From assembly GCA_024644775.1 (NCBI GenBank), contig JAHEHB010000135.1, positions 1 through 12,541 on the forward strand: a stretch of 12,541 bases of DNA. The letters run 5' to 3'. Below are positions 1-5,672 of the stretch, in pieces. The first letter of the stretch is position 1. Every line of letters starts with the position of its first letter. Below the pieces are notes generated by a model that made no database searches, was not told where the DNA came from, and was given only the letters and a program-made list of their open reading frames with translations. The DNA comes from Deltaproteobacteria bacterium (lineage in GTDB: Bacteria > Desulfobacterota > Desulfobacteria > Desulfobacterales > SURF-15). Both the position numbers and the translations under genes were made by a program.

Positions 1-36
1 TGATCATCCAGTCTGTTTCACCTCTTTTCTGCTGCA

Positions 37-68
37 GGGGTGGCTCTGTTGGCCCACCCCTTTTTTTA
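37..68 (+). terminator. Rho-independent terminator of an upstream gene
   Basis: GGGGTGG (37-43) pairs perfectly with CCACCCC (54-60) around a 10-nt loop, and is followed at once by seven T residues and a further T-rich tail (61-69). This is a canonical intrinsic terminator for a + strand transcript entering from the left. It separates that gene from the zinc-ribbon gene at 188. Confidence 0.85.
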
Positions 69-135
69 TTCCCCCGATTTAAGCTTCGAGATATATTTGC
101 CGATTTAAGATCTGGAACCATGAAAGGCGCCATGA

Positions 136-155
136 AAAATCGCGATTGCGATTTT
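136..155. repeat. Perfect 8-bp hairpin ahead of the first gene
   Basis: AAAATCGC (136-143) and GCGATTTT (148-155) form a perfect 8-bp stem with the 4-nt loop GATT. It lies 33-52 nt upstream of the chosen start at 188, so it would sit in the 5' leader. Upstream of it, CGATTTAAG occurs twice in direct orientation (75-83 and 101-109), 26 bp apart. Either could be regulatory, but no promoter is clear here and no function can be assigned. Confidence 0.4.
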
Positions 156-187
156 CCAAGAAACTTAAATTTGGAGAACCCTTGAAA

Positions 188-454
188 ATGACACCTTCAA
201 ATGCTACCGAAGGAATCGTCACTGCAGGGCAAGCGAGGCCTAACAAAACCGACACGATCAAGAGATGCCCTGAATGTTTTACGAATCTTCCTTTTGAGAC
301 GATCGTTTGTCCGTGGTGTTTCCAGAAAATTCGAAATAAAATCGATAAACACGGTTATGCGAAAAAAACGACAGATTGGCGAGCCTATCTCGTTTGTTTT
401 ATTACCTGGACGGTTGCCGGGCTATATATATGGTGGGCTTTTTTTAAAGAATAA
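188..454 (+). CDS. Small zinc-ribbon protein with C-terminal membrane segment
   Basis: The protein has 88 residues. I chose the ATG at 188 because a GGAG (173-176) lies 11 nt upstream; an in-frame ATG at 146 would add 14 residues but has no ribosome binding site and falls inside a hairpin. Two CxxC knuckles (CPEC and CPWC, 11 residues apart) form a rubredoxin-type zinc ribbon in the middle of the protein. A linker rich in Lys, Arg and Asp follows. The last about 23 residues are hydrophobic and aromatic (Val, Cys, Phe, Trp, Leu, Tyr) and end in FFKE, so they form one likely transmembrane helix that leaves the ribbon on one side of the membrane, probably the cytoplasm. I do not recognise a named family. 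The two larger genes downstream also carry zinc ribbons, so a shared membrane-associated role is possible, but the spacer holds a repeat array and a possible separate promoter. Confidence 0.65.
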   Translation: MTPSNATEGIVTAGQARPNKTDTIKRCPECFTNLPFETIVCPWCFQKIRNKIDKHGYAKKTTDWRAYLVCFITWTVAGLYIWWAFFKE

Positions 455-474
455 ATCACCGTAGAAAATACCTG

Positions 475-538
475 AATCCCTAAATTTTAGAATCCCACAA
501 TTCCTCAATCCCTCAATTTCCCAATTCCCCAATCCCTC
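475..538 (+). repeat. Degenerate octanucleotide tandem array, eight units
   Basis: Eight consecutive 8-bp units without gaps: AATCCCTA (475), AATTTTAG (483), AATCCCAC (491), AATTCCTC (499), AATCCCTC (507), AATTTCCC (515), AATTCCCC (523), AATCCCTC (531). The consensus is AATYCCYC, and every unit begins with AAT. The array is pyrimidine-rich on this strand, lies wholly between genes, and ends about 34 bp before a TATAAT box. It could be a slippage-prone simple repeat or a decayed member of a dispersed family. Confidence 0.85.
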
Positions 539-571
539 ACAACATTAAAGGTTCCTATTAATTTTACCGAC

Positions 572-577
572 TATAAT
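572..577 (+). promoter_or_regulatory. Candidate -10 box for the SPFH gene
   Basis: A perfect TATAAT lies 62 bp upstream of the ATG at 640. No good -35 is seen at 16-18 bp (the hexamers there resemble GGTTCC), so an activator or extended contacts would be needed. A transcript starting near 584 would begin with the AGCGG/CCGCT hairpin (586-600). Confidence 0.35.
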
Positions 578-610
578 ATGCAAAGAGCGGCGTGTCCGCT
601 TATCTGAACT

Positions 611-624
611 TTATATTAATATAA
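611..624. repeat. 14-bp perfect AT palindrome before the ribosome binding site
   Basis: TTATATTAATATAA is perfectly self-complementary and sits immediately 5' of the AAAAGGAG Shine-Dalgarno (623-630) of the SPFH gene. It could be an operator half-site pair or simply AT-rich leader. The pairing is seen directly; the function is not known. Confidence 0.4.
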
Positions 625-639
625 AAGGAGAAACCGGCT

Positions 640-1791
640 ATGGGAACTAACAATCGCGTTTTTTTAGAAAATTTAGAATGGTTCGATGAAACCGGTCAAG
701 AACTTGTCCACCGTTTGCCAGAAGAAGGTTCCGGAGAAATCAAATGGGGTGCACAGCTCACCGTGAGGGAAAGCCAAGCCGGTGTTTTCTTTTATAAAGG
801 TAAAGCGATTGAAGCGTTTGGGGCGGGTAGACACACGCTGAAGACGGGCAATATTCCCATTTTAACCAAAATTGCCGCATTACCATGGGGTTTATCCAGT
901 CCGCTTCGAGCGGAAATGTACTTTGCCAATTTAAAGATATTTACCAATCTTAAATGGGGAACCAGAGACCCTGTGGCATTTAAGGATTCAGAGCTGGGCC
1001 TCATTCGGCTCAGAGCATTTGGGGTATTCAATCTCCAAATCGTCCAGCCCGTATTGTTTATCAACAGCCTGGTGGGAACTCAAGGCATGCTGTCCACCCA
1101 GGAGATCGAAGAGTATTTAAACCGTGTGATTGTATCGCGGTACAACGATTACATGGGAGAAACCATCGATTCCATTTTGAACCTGCCGGCAAAGTATGAC
1201 GAGCTTTCTGAAGGGCTTTCTAAACGCTTGGAAGAGGATTTTAGCCACTTTGGTCTAAAACTCACCCATATCTATATTAATTCGATTACGCCACCACCCG
1301 AGGTGCAGCAGGCTATCGACGACCGCAGCCGAATGGGTGTTTTTAAAGACATGAACAAGCTGATGCAGATGAAGGCAGCGATGGCCATGGAAAAAGCCTC
1401 GGAAGCAGAAGGGGGTGCCGGATCGGGTCTTGGAATGGGGACAACCCTTGGGCTAATGATGCCGGCAATGTTTTCAGGTTATTTTAATGGCTCAGGTGGT
1501 CAACCCGGACCAAATGGTGGGCCCCAGCCAGGTAGCCCCCCTTCCCCGCAGTGCCCCGATTGTCACAAAACGATTCCGGTGAGTGCAAAGTTTTGTCCCT
1601 ACTGTGGACACCAGCAAATAGTTTTTACACAGTGTACGAACTGCAGCAAGAATTTAGCGCCAAATGCAAAGTTTTGCTCTCGGTGTGGGCATCCGGCCGA
1701 AGAGAAACCAAAACCGAAGTTCTGTCCGAATTGCAAGGCAGAGAACCTGCCGGATTCACTTTTCTGTAACCGATGCGGAGAGAAGCATTAA
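640..1791 (+). CDS. SPFH-domain protein with three C-terminal zinc ribbons
   Basis: The protein has 383 residues, and GGAG (627-630) lies 9 nt before the ATG. Residues about 20-230 match the SPFH/Band-7-like family of YdjI-type proteins: an N-terminal beta-rich part (IKWGAQLTVRESQAGVFF, 34-51), FGVFNLQI (127-134), and a helical part ending in INSITPPPEVQQAIDDRSRMG (213-233). A Met/Ala-rich helix and a Gly/Pro-rich linker (about 240-303) follow. Three zinc ribbons come last, each of two CxxC knuckles: C305/C308 with C319/C322, C332/C335 with C346/C349, and C362/C365 with C376/C379. There is no signal peptide or obvious transmembrane helix, so membrane contact would be peripheral. SPFH proteins form oligomeric membrane scaffolds; in Bacillus, YdjI works with YdjG and YdjH to recruit PspA. 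No pspA is present here. The gene overlaps the next by the stop codon, which implies translational coupling and a joint function. Confidence 0.85.
   Translation: MGTNNRVFLENLEWFDETGQELVHRLPEEGSGEIKWGAQLTVRESQAGVFFYKGKAIEAFGAGRHTLKTGNIPILTKIAALPWGLSSPLRAEMYFANLKIFTNLKWGTRDPVAFKDSELGLIRLRAFGVFNLQIVQPVLFINSLVGTQGMLSTQEIEEYLNRVIVSRYNDYMGETIDSILNLPAKYDELSEGLSKRLEEDFSHFGLKLTHIYINSITPPPEVQQAIDDRSRMGVFKDMNKLMQMKAAMAMEKASEAEGGAGSGLGMGTTLGLMMPAMFSGYFNGSGGQPGPNGGPQPGSPPSPQCPDCHKTIPVSAKFCPYCGHQQIVFTQCTNCSKNLAPNAKFCSRCGHPAEEKPKPKFCPNCKAENLPDSLFCNRCGEKH
1777..1780 (+). promoter_or_regulatory. Shine-Dalgarno that supports an ATT start at 1787
   Basis: GGAG (1777-1780, in GCGGAGAGAAGC) lies 6 nt upstream of the ATT at 1787-1789, whose last T is the first base of the TAA stop of the SPFH gene. 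No ATG, GTG or TTG is available in this frame between 1685 and the first zinc ribbon. This site is the main sequence evidence for a non-canonical start of the next gene. Confidence 0.55.
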
Positions 1792-3013
1792 TTTTTTAAT
1801 TGAACATCAGTGTCCTCAATGCGGGGCACCGGCAACACTGGAAGAGACAGATCGGCTATTTGTTTGTGATTACTGCCGAGTGAAGTCCTATCTCATTGAA
1901 AAAGATTACTTTCGTTATTTGTTTCCCAATAATGCGCCCAAGGGTAAACAGGTACTATACTTCCCGTACTGGCGATACAAGGGGATGTTCTATTCTTTCA
2001 GCCCCAATGGCATTAAACATCGGTTCATGGATCTAAGCCACCAGGCCGTCAAATCTCAGGTTTTTCCAATATCTGTGGGACTACGGAGCCAATCACTGAA
2101 GCTTAAATTTTTATCCCAGGAATCAGCGGGACACTTTCTCAACCCAGCATTCCCGTTAAGCAAAGCAATGGAGATATTCGATGGCAGATTTACCGCATCC
2201 ATGCCCAAACCGATTCTTCATCACTCGCATATCGGGGAATCGTTGAGCGTGATTTATTCTCCGTTCTATGTAGATAAAAAACTCTATGATGGTGTATTGG
2301 ATAAACCAATTTCCGACAACCTTCCAGATTCATTCGATATTAAAGAATTTCCCAGTGTGCCGCAAAAGAGCACAATTCGGTTTGTTCCAACCCTTTGTCC
2401 GAATTGCGGTTGGGATTTAGAGGGGCAGCGCGATTCCATCGTCTTAATTTGCAGAAATTGCGATTCCATGTGGCGGGGAAGCAAAAAGGGGTTCAAACAC
2501 ATTCGTTTTGCTCACGTACCGGAAACAAATGATCAAATCAGATACCTTCCCTTTTGGCGGATAAAAGCGAATGTTTCGGGAGTAGATCTTGTATCTTACG
2601 CCGATCTTGCTCGACTCGCCAATCTGCCGAAAGCGGTGCAAAAAGGGTGGGAGGATATTGAATTTCGATTCTGGGCATTGGCCTTTAAGGTACGGCCCCA
2701 AAGCTTCTTGCGACTTGCCAATCATTTGACCCTCACACAGCCCCAAGACAAATTGGAAACAACGCTACCGGACGGAACCATTCATCCGGTGACCCTTCCG
2801 GTTACCGAGGCAGTGGAAACCCTGAAAATGAATCTGGCAAGTTTCATGAAACCTAAAAAACTTGTTTTTGAAACATTGCAAGAAATCAAAATCAAAGCGT
2901 TGAGCTTTATTCTTGTCTATATTCCATTTTTCGAAAAACACCATGACTTGGTCCAACCAAAATACATGATAGCAGTGAATAAAAATCAACTCAGATTATC
3001 CGGGAATCTGTAG
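1787..3013 (+). CDS. Duplicated zinc-ribbon protein (YdjG-like), probable ATT start
   Basis: The protein has 408 residues if it starts at ATT 1787. The frame is open from ATG 1664, but that start has no ribosome binding site and would overlap the SPFH zinc ribbons by 128 nt with non-domain sequence. The first zinc ribbon is CPQC/CDYC (C9, C12, C27, C30) and the second CPNC/CRNC (C204, C207, C222, C225). Each is followed exactly 28 residues later by a Y-x-P-aromatic-W-R motif (YFPYWRYK at 58-65, YLPFWRIK at 253-260). A later Y-x-P-F-aromatic motif ends each half (YSPFY at 157, YIPFF at 378), so the protein is an internal duplication. There is no signal peptide and no clear transmembrane helix. 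The N-terminal TFIIB/primosome-like ribbon and the coupling to an SPFH gene recall Bacillus YdjG with YdjI; I infer a partner role in a membrane-associated complex, but the biochemical function is unknown. Confidence 0.75.
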   Translation: MNFLIEHQCPQCGAPATLEETDRLFVCDYCRVKSYLIEKDYFRYLFPNNAPKGKQVLYFPYWRYKGMFYSFSPNGIKHRFMDLSHQAVKSQVFPISVGLRSQSLKLKFLSQESAGHFLNPAFPLSKAMEIFDGRFTASMPKPILHHSHIGESLSVIYSPFYVDKKLYDGVLDKPISDNLPDSFDIKEFPSVPQKSTIRFVPTLCPNCGWDLEGQRDSIVLICRNCDSMWRGSKKGFKHIRFAHVPETNDQIRYLPFWRIKANVSGVDLVSYADLARLANLPKAVQKGWEDIEFRFWALAFKVRPQSFLRLANHLTLTQPQDKLETTLPDGTIHPVTLPVTEAVETLKMNLASFMKPKKLVFETLQEIKIKALSFILVYIPFFEKHHDLVQPKYMIAVNKNQLRLSGNL

Positions 3014-3057
3014 CGATTCCAACGTCTTTGGTGATTTCCTTACTTGAGGTAATGAAA

Positions 3058-3222
3058 ATGACACTCTCCGAAGCGTACGAAGCAATTCTCAAGATGGTTC
3101 AGGGTAAAAAAATCATCGAAAATGAGAATGCGAATCCTGAGGATAAAATCGAAGTATTTCTGAACAAACCGATCCGAAAATCTGTGAAAAATCGTCTTAG
3201 CGTCTCTCGGAAAGAATTATGA
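3058..3222 (+). CDS. 54-residue hypothetical protein
   Basis: I chose the ATG at 3058 because GAGG (3046-3049) lies 8 nt upstream; the in-frame ATG at 3052 is too close to that site, and the frame is open from a TTG at 3028. The N-terminal third (MTLSEAYEAILKMVQG) looks like an amphipathic helix. The rest is charged and ends in a basic tail (KPIRKSVKNRLSVSRKEL). There is no cysteine, membrane segment or recognisable domain. The gene begins 44 nt after the duplicated zinc-ribbon gene, on the same strand, and may be the last gene of that operon. It is small enough to be a chance frame, but the ribosome binding site and position argue for it. Confidence 0.45.
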   Translation: MTLSEAYEAILKMVQGKKIIENENANPEDKIEVFLNKPIRKSVKNRLSVSRKEL

Positions 3223-3227
3223 CTTTA

Positions 3228-3339
3228 GAGCCTGTTTCAAAACGTTTCAGTTTGTTCAAGGTCAAGTCGAAGATCCCGGACTTTGAGGCGGATGTCTGAC
3301 GCAGAGATTGGGCAAACTGGGACGTTTTCAAATTGGCTC
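3228..3339. mobile_element. 112-bp MITE-like element with 27-bp inverted ends
   Basis: The left arm (3228-3254, starting GAGCC) and right arm (3313-3339, ending GGCTC) are inverted repeats matching at 22 of 27 positions. The central 58 nt extends the pairing imperfectly. TTTA lies directly outside both arms (3224-3227 and 3340-3343); read as CTTTAG (3223-3228 and 3339-3344) the flanking direct repeat is 6 bp. There is no coding capacity. The element fills the entire gap between the TGA of the + strand gene and the TAA of the converging dehydrogenase. It could be a non-autonomous insertion or a REP/terminator-like structure; as RNA it would fold on either strand, so it may also terminate both transcripts. 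Confidence 0.6.
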
Positions 3340-3340
3340 T

Positions 3341-4393
3341 TTAGATTGCTGCATTCAATCGTTCCCGGGCAAGACGCTGCGCCGCTTCATCCGTTGAGAC
3401 CGCTTCTTTTTCAGATCGTTCAAAAACCCGCAGTAGATTCTCCTTAATTAACCGAACGATTAGTTCCTCCGCATCTTTCCGTGGCAATCCCTTCGTTTCC
3501 ATACCGATCACACCAATGATCCCGCCACTATTGGAAATAAAATCCGGTGCGTACAAAATTTGTCTTTCTTCCAACCGCAAGGCATCTTCCGGTTTCGCAA
3601 GTTGATTGTTCGCAGCTCCAGCAATCGCTTTACAGTGCAAACGCGGAATGGTTTGTTCGTTTAAAATGCCGCCAACAGCGCAAGGCGCGAAGATATCACA
3701 AGAGGTGTCGTAAATGTGATCATGAGGTATATATTGCAGACCGAATTCATCCCTGATTTCTCTTGTGGCAACCTCGTTTATATCGCTAAACAGCACTTCT
3801 GCTTTCGCTTCAAGGAGGAGTTTAACCAATTCCCTACCAACGCTACCAATACCTTGCAATAGAATATGTTTGCCTGTCAGATTTGAATCGTCAAAAAGCC
3901 TTTCTGCAGCAACCTGAATACTCGTAAAAACTCCCAGTGCCGTAAATATTCCTGGATTCCCTGTACCACCGGCAGCAGGTGTTTTACAAAAAACGTATGG
4001 ATCGCCTTGTTCGGCGATGATGTCCATATCTTCTGATGTGGTACCGAGATCGGGTCCGGTTAAAAAAAGCCCCTTGAGTTGCCGGACATAACCCCCAAAG
4101 CGTTTGAGTAAATCCTCTCGTACCTGCGCGTGTATTTCAGGAGGTGTGGTAATTACCGCTTTTCCACCCCCACCATCGATGCCGGCTGCCGCCCATTTAT
4201 AGGTCATGCCCCTGGCCAGTCGCATCACATCGATCAGTGCCGTCTCTACATTCGGATAGGCCTTCATGCGGGTGCCCCCTATGGCGGGACCCAGCCGAGT
4301 CGAATGAATCGCAATAATAATCCAGGTGCCGGTTTTTCGGTCAAAACGGAAAGTAACGCTTTCTCCATCCCATTCTTTAATCAACGCATCCAT
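3341..4393 (-). CDS. Glu/Leu/Phe/Val dehydrogenase, leucine-dehydrogenase-like
   Basis: The protein has 350 residues, the usual size of leucine dehydrogenases. AAGGAG (complement of 4403-4408) lies 9 nt before the ATG. These enzymes interconvert an L-amino acid and its 2-oxo acid with NAD+ and ammonia in the cytoplasm. Seen here: the substrate-site segment GPAIGGTR (35-42); MTYKWAAAG (63-71, K66) and DGGGGKAVI (73-81) with the catalytic lysine K78; GPDLGTT with D115; the Rossmann loop GIGSVG (181-186) with an acidic residue ending the next strand (D204); and AGAANNQL (258-265). Similarity to Bacillus leucine dehydrogenase is strong along the whole length. The pocket differs slightly (IGG for LGG, TGPD for TAED, NSGG for NAGG), so valine, isoleucine or another hydrophobic amino acid remains possible. 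The gene lies alone on the minus strand and its stop codon sits in the duplication that flanks the MITE-like element. Confidence 0.9.
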   Translation of the reverse strand: MDALIKEWDGESVTFRFDRKTGTWIIIAIHSTRLGPAIGGTRMKAYPNVETALIDVMRLARGMTYKWAAAGIDGGGGKAVITTPPEIHAQVREDLLKRFGGYVRQLKGLFLTGPDLGTTSEDMDIIAEQGDPYVFCKTPAAGGTGNPGIFTALGVFTSIQVAAERLFDDSNLTGKHILLQGIGSVGRELVKLLLEAKAEVLFSDINEVATREIRDEFGLQYIPHDHIYDTSCDIFAPCAVGGILNEQTIPRLHCKAIAGAANNQLAKPEDALRLEERQILYAPDFISNSGGIIGVIGMETKGLPRKDAEELIVRLIKENLLRVFERSEKEAVSTDEAAQRLARERLNAAI

Positions 4394-4752
4394 CGATTAT
4401 TTCTCCTTATGGCTGAGAATGAGTACCATCCCCATTAAAAAAACGATATAAGGGTTCGAAACTCGTCTGAAAACCTTTTAGTTTTACTGTAGCAAAATGC
4501 AGGGGATCGGGTCAATTCCTTGACATTTCTTCGAGATTTCTTTACCAAGGCAAGTAATTAAATGGTCAAATCCTGATTAGAAGCAGTCGTTCAATGATTT
4601 GAAGGGGATTCAGTGCATAAAATCGCCGCGGATTATTTCATTAATTCCTGCGTTTCTAATAAATAAAAATGACCAAAATTCAAAAACCCAAATTTGTTTG
4701 GGATCTTGCAGAAAGAATATTTCAATAAAAACCGAAAAAAAGGATGTGAAGA
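4394..4752. other. Divergent intergenic region (359 bp)
   Basis: This spacer lies between the minus-strand dehydrogenase and the + strand RraA-fold gene, so it should hold both promoters. On the + strand there is a perfect TTGACA (4520-4525) with only a weak -10 (TACCAA, 17 bp on). CCTTG (4518-4522) and CAAGG (4546-4550) flank that site as an inverted pair. A 6-bp hairpin, CCCAAA (4687-4692) with TTTGGG (4697-4702), sits 50 bp before the next start. The right half is AT-rich. I see no open frame with gene-like features and no RNA gene. Confidence 0.5.
4520..4548 (+). promoter_or_regulatory. Candidate promoter toward the RraA-fold gene
   Basis: TTGACA (4520-4525) matches the -35 consensus fully. 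The hexamer 17 bp downstream, TACCAA (4543-4548), matches the -10 at only three of six positions. It would give a long leader of about 200 nt before 4753. Confidence 0.25.
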
Positions 4753-5436
4753 ATGACAGATGATGCAGTGATAACAATCAAAAAAAACATCACAAGACCC
4801 GATCCTGAAATGATAAAGCAATTTATAGGGTTTCCCACAGGCTACGTGGTCGACGTTCAAGGCCGTCGGGGAGCCCTCGACTGCGGGATCAAACCGATGT
4901 TCGAATCCGCGGCGTTTGTGGGTCCGGCGGTAACCGTTAAAACAGTACCTGATGACAACTTGGCCCCCTATGCGGCATTAGATGTTTTGCAGACCGGGGA
5001 CGTCCTGGTTATCGCGACTGGCGATTGGACGGGCTCAGCCGTTATCGGTGATCTCATTTGCGGGATGTTCAAAAATGTTGGTGTCTCCGGGGTGATCACC
5101 GATGGTGCGGTTCGAGATGTTACCGGCCTTAGCGAAGTGGGGCTGCCGATATATGCAAGGGGGTTAACAGCCAATTCACCGCAGAAAAACGGACCGGGTG
5201 CCATCGGCTTTGAGGTCAGCATGGGAGGGGTTGTCATTCGCTCCGGTGATCTTGTCGTCGGTGATCGTGACGGTTTGGTTGTACTGCCACAAGAGAAAAT
5301 ACCCGCAGCGCTTGAAGGCATCAAAGCTATCCGGGAAAAAGAACGTAAAATCGAAGCAAGCATTGCAGATGGGTTGACCATGCCGGATTGGCTCAAAGAA
5401 TTTCTGACCAGCGAGCAAGTAAAATATGTCGAGTGA
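4753..5436 (+). CDS. RraA-fold protein, HMG/CHA aldolase-type motif
   Basis: The protein has 227 residues, and AGGA (4741-4744) lies 8 nt before the ATG. It belongs to the RraA/MenG-like superfamily, once misannotated as demethylmenaquinone methyltransferase. Signature segments are GDVLVIATG (82-90), SAVIGDLICG (95-104), GVITDGAVRDV (113-123) and GDLVVGDRDGLVVLP (165-179). D100, R121 and D122 fit the D-X20-R-D pattern of class II 4-hydroxy-4-methyl-2-oxoglutarate / 4-carboxy-4-hydroxy-2-oxoadipate aldolases, which cleave to pyruvate and bind a divalent metal. The RNase E inhibitor RraA instead has G-X20-R-D-X2-E/D; here the residue at the last position is Gly. The family's oxaloacetate decarboxylase side activity is likely. 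The true substrate is not known, and no aromatic catabolism genes are nearby. A C-terminal helical extension (about 182-227) is rich in Lys and Glu. Confidence 0.8.
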   Translation: MTDDAVITIKKNITRPDPEMIKQFIGFPTGYVVDVQGRRGALDCGIKPMFESAAFVGPAVTVKTVPDDNLAPYAALDVLQTGDVLVIATGDWTGSAVIGDLICGMFKNVGVSGVITDGAVRDVTGLSEVGLPIYARGLTANSPQKNGPGAIGFEVSMGGVVIRSGDLVVGDRDGLVVLPQEKIPAALEGIKAIREKERKIEASIADGLTMPDWLKEFLTSEQVKYVE

Positions 5437-5504
5437 ACAGACCGCCCGAGCGCTCGCAATGTTGATGGTATTCCAATTTTGATAGTCCTGTAAAAAGTAA
5501 GGAG

Positions 5505-5585
5505 GTGTTTTGTATTTGGTGTTTAGTATTTTAGCATATCGATATTACGGTATATATTTTAAACAAAACACCAAATACGAAACAC
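5505..5585. repeat. Inverted repeat built from heptamer units
   Basis: The left arm (5505-5529) and right arm (5561-5585) pair at 22 of 25 positions across a 31-nt AT-rich spacer. Each arm is itself a tandem of heptamers of the form GTRTTTN: GTGTTTT, GTATTTG, GTGTTTA and GTATTTT at 5505-5532; on the other strand GTTTTTA, GTGTTTC, GTATTTG and GTGTTTT from 5592 back to 5565. It lies between the RraA-fold gene and ispE. It looks like a dispersed genomic repeat and would fold into a long hairpin in RNA. Confidence 0.8.
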
Positions 5586-5591
5586 TAAAAA

Positions 5592-5625
5592 CTTGATGAA
5601 TTGGGCTTTTTATGAATTCATCAAG
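5592..5625. repeat. Perfect 11-bp hairpin upstream of ispE
   Basis: CTTGATGAATT (5592-5602) and AATTCATCAAG (5615-5625) pair perfectly around a 12-nt loop that contains five T residues. It directly follows the heptamer inverted repeat and ends 47 nt before ispE. There is no T tract after it, so it is a poor intrinsic terminator. It may belong to the same repeat cluster or be a leader structure. Confidence 0.6.
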
Positions 5626-5672
5626 CTTAGATATTACGATTCCGTTAATATGCCAATACTCGTGGTTTGATC

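Noticed and set aside
475..538. Octamer array considered as a CRISPR array
   Set aside because: Units are 8 bp and contiguous with no spacers, and no cas gene is present.
4130..4438. 102-codon + strand frame opposite the dehydrogenase
   Set aside because: It is antisense to conserved catalytic segments and has no recognisable domain.
4968..5459. 163-codon minus-strand frame over the RraA-fold gene
   Set aside because: Ser/Pro/Thr-rich antisense translation of a recognised gene, with no motif and no ribosome binding site.
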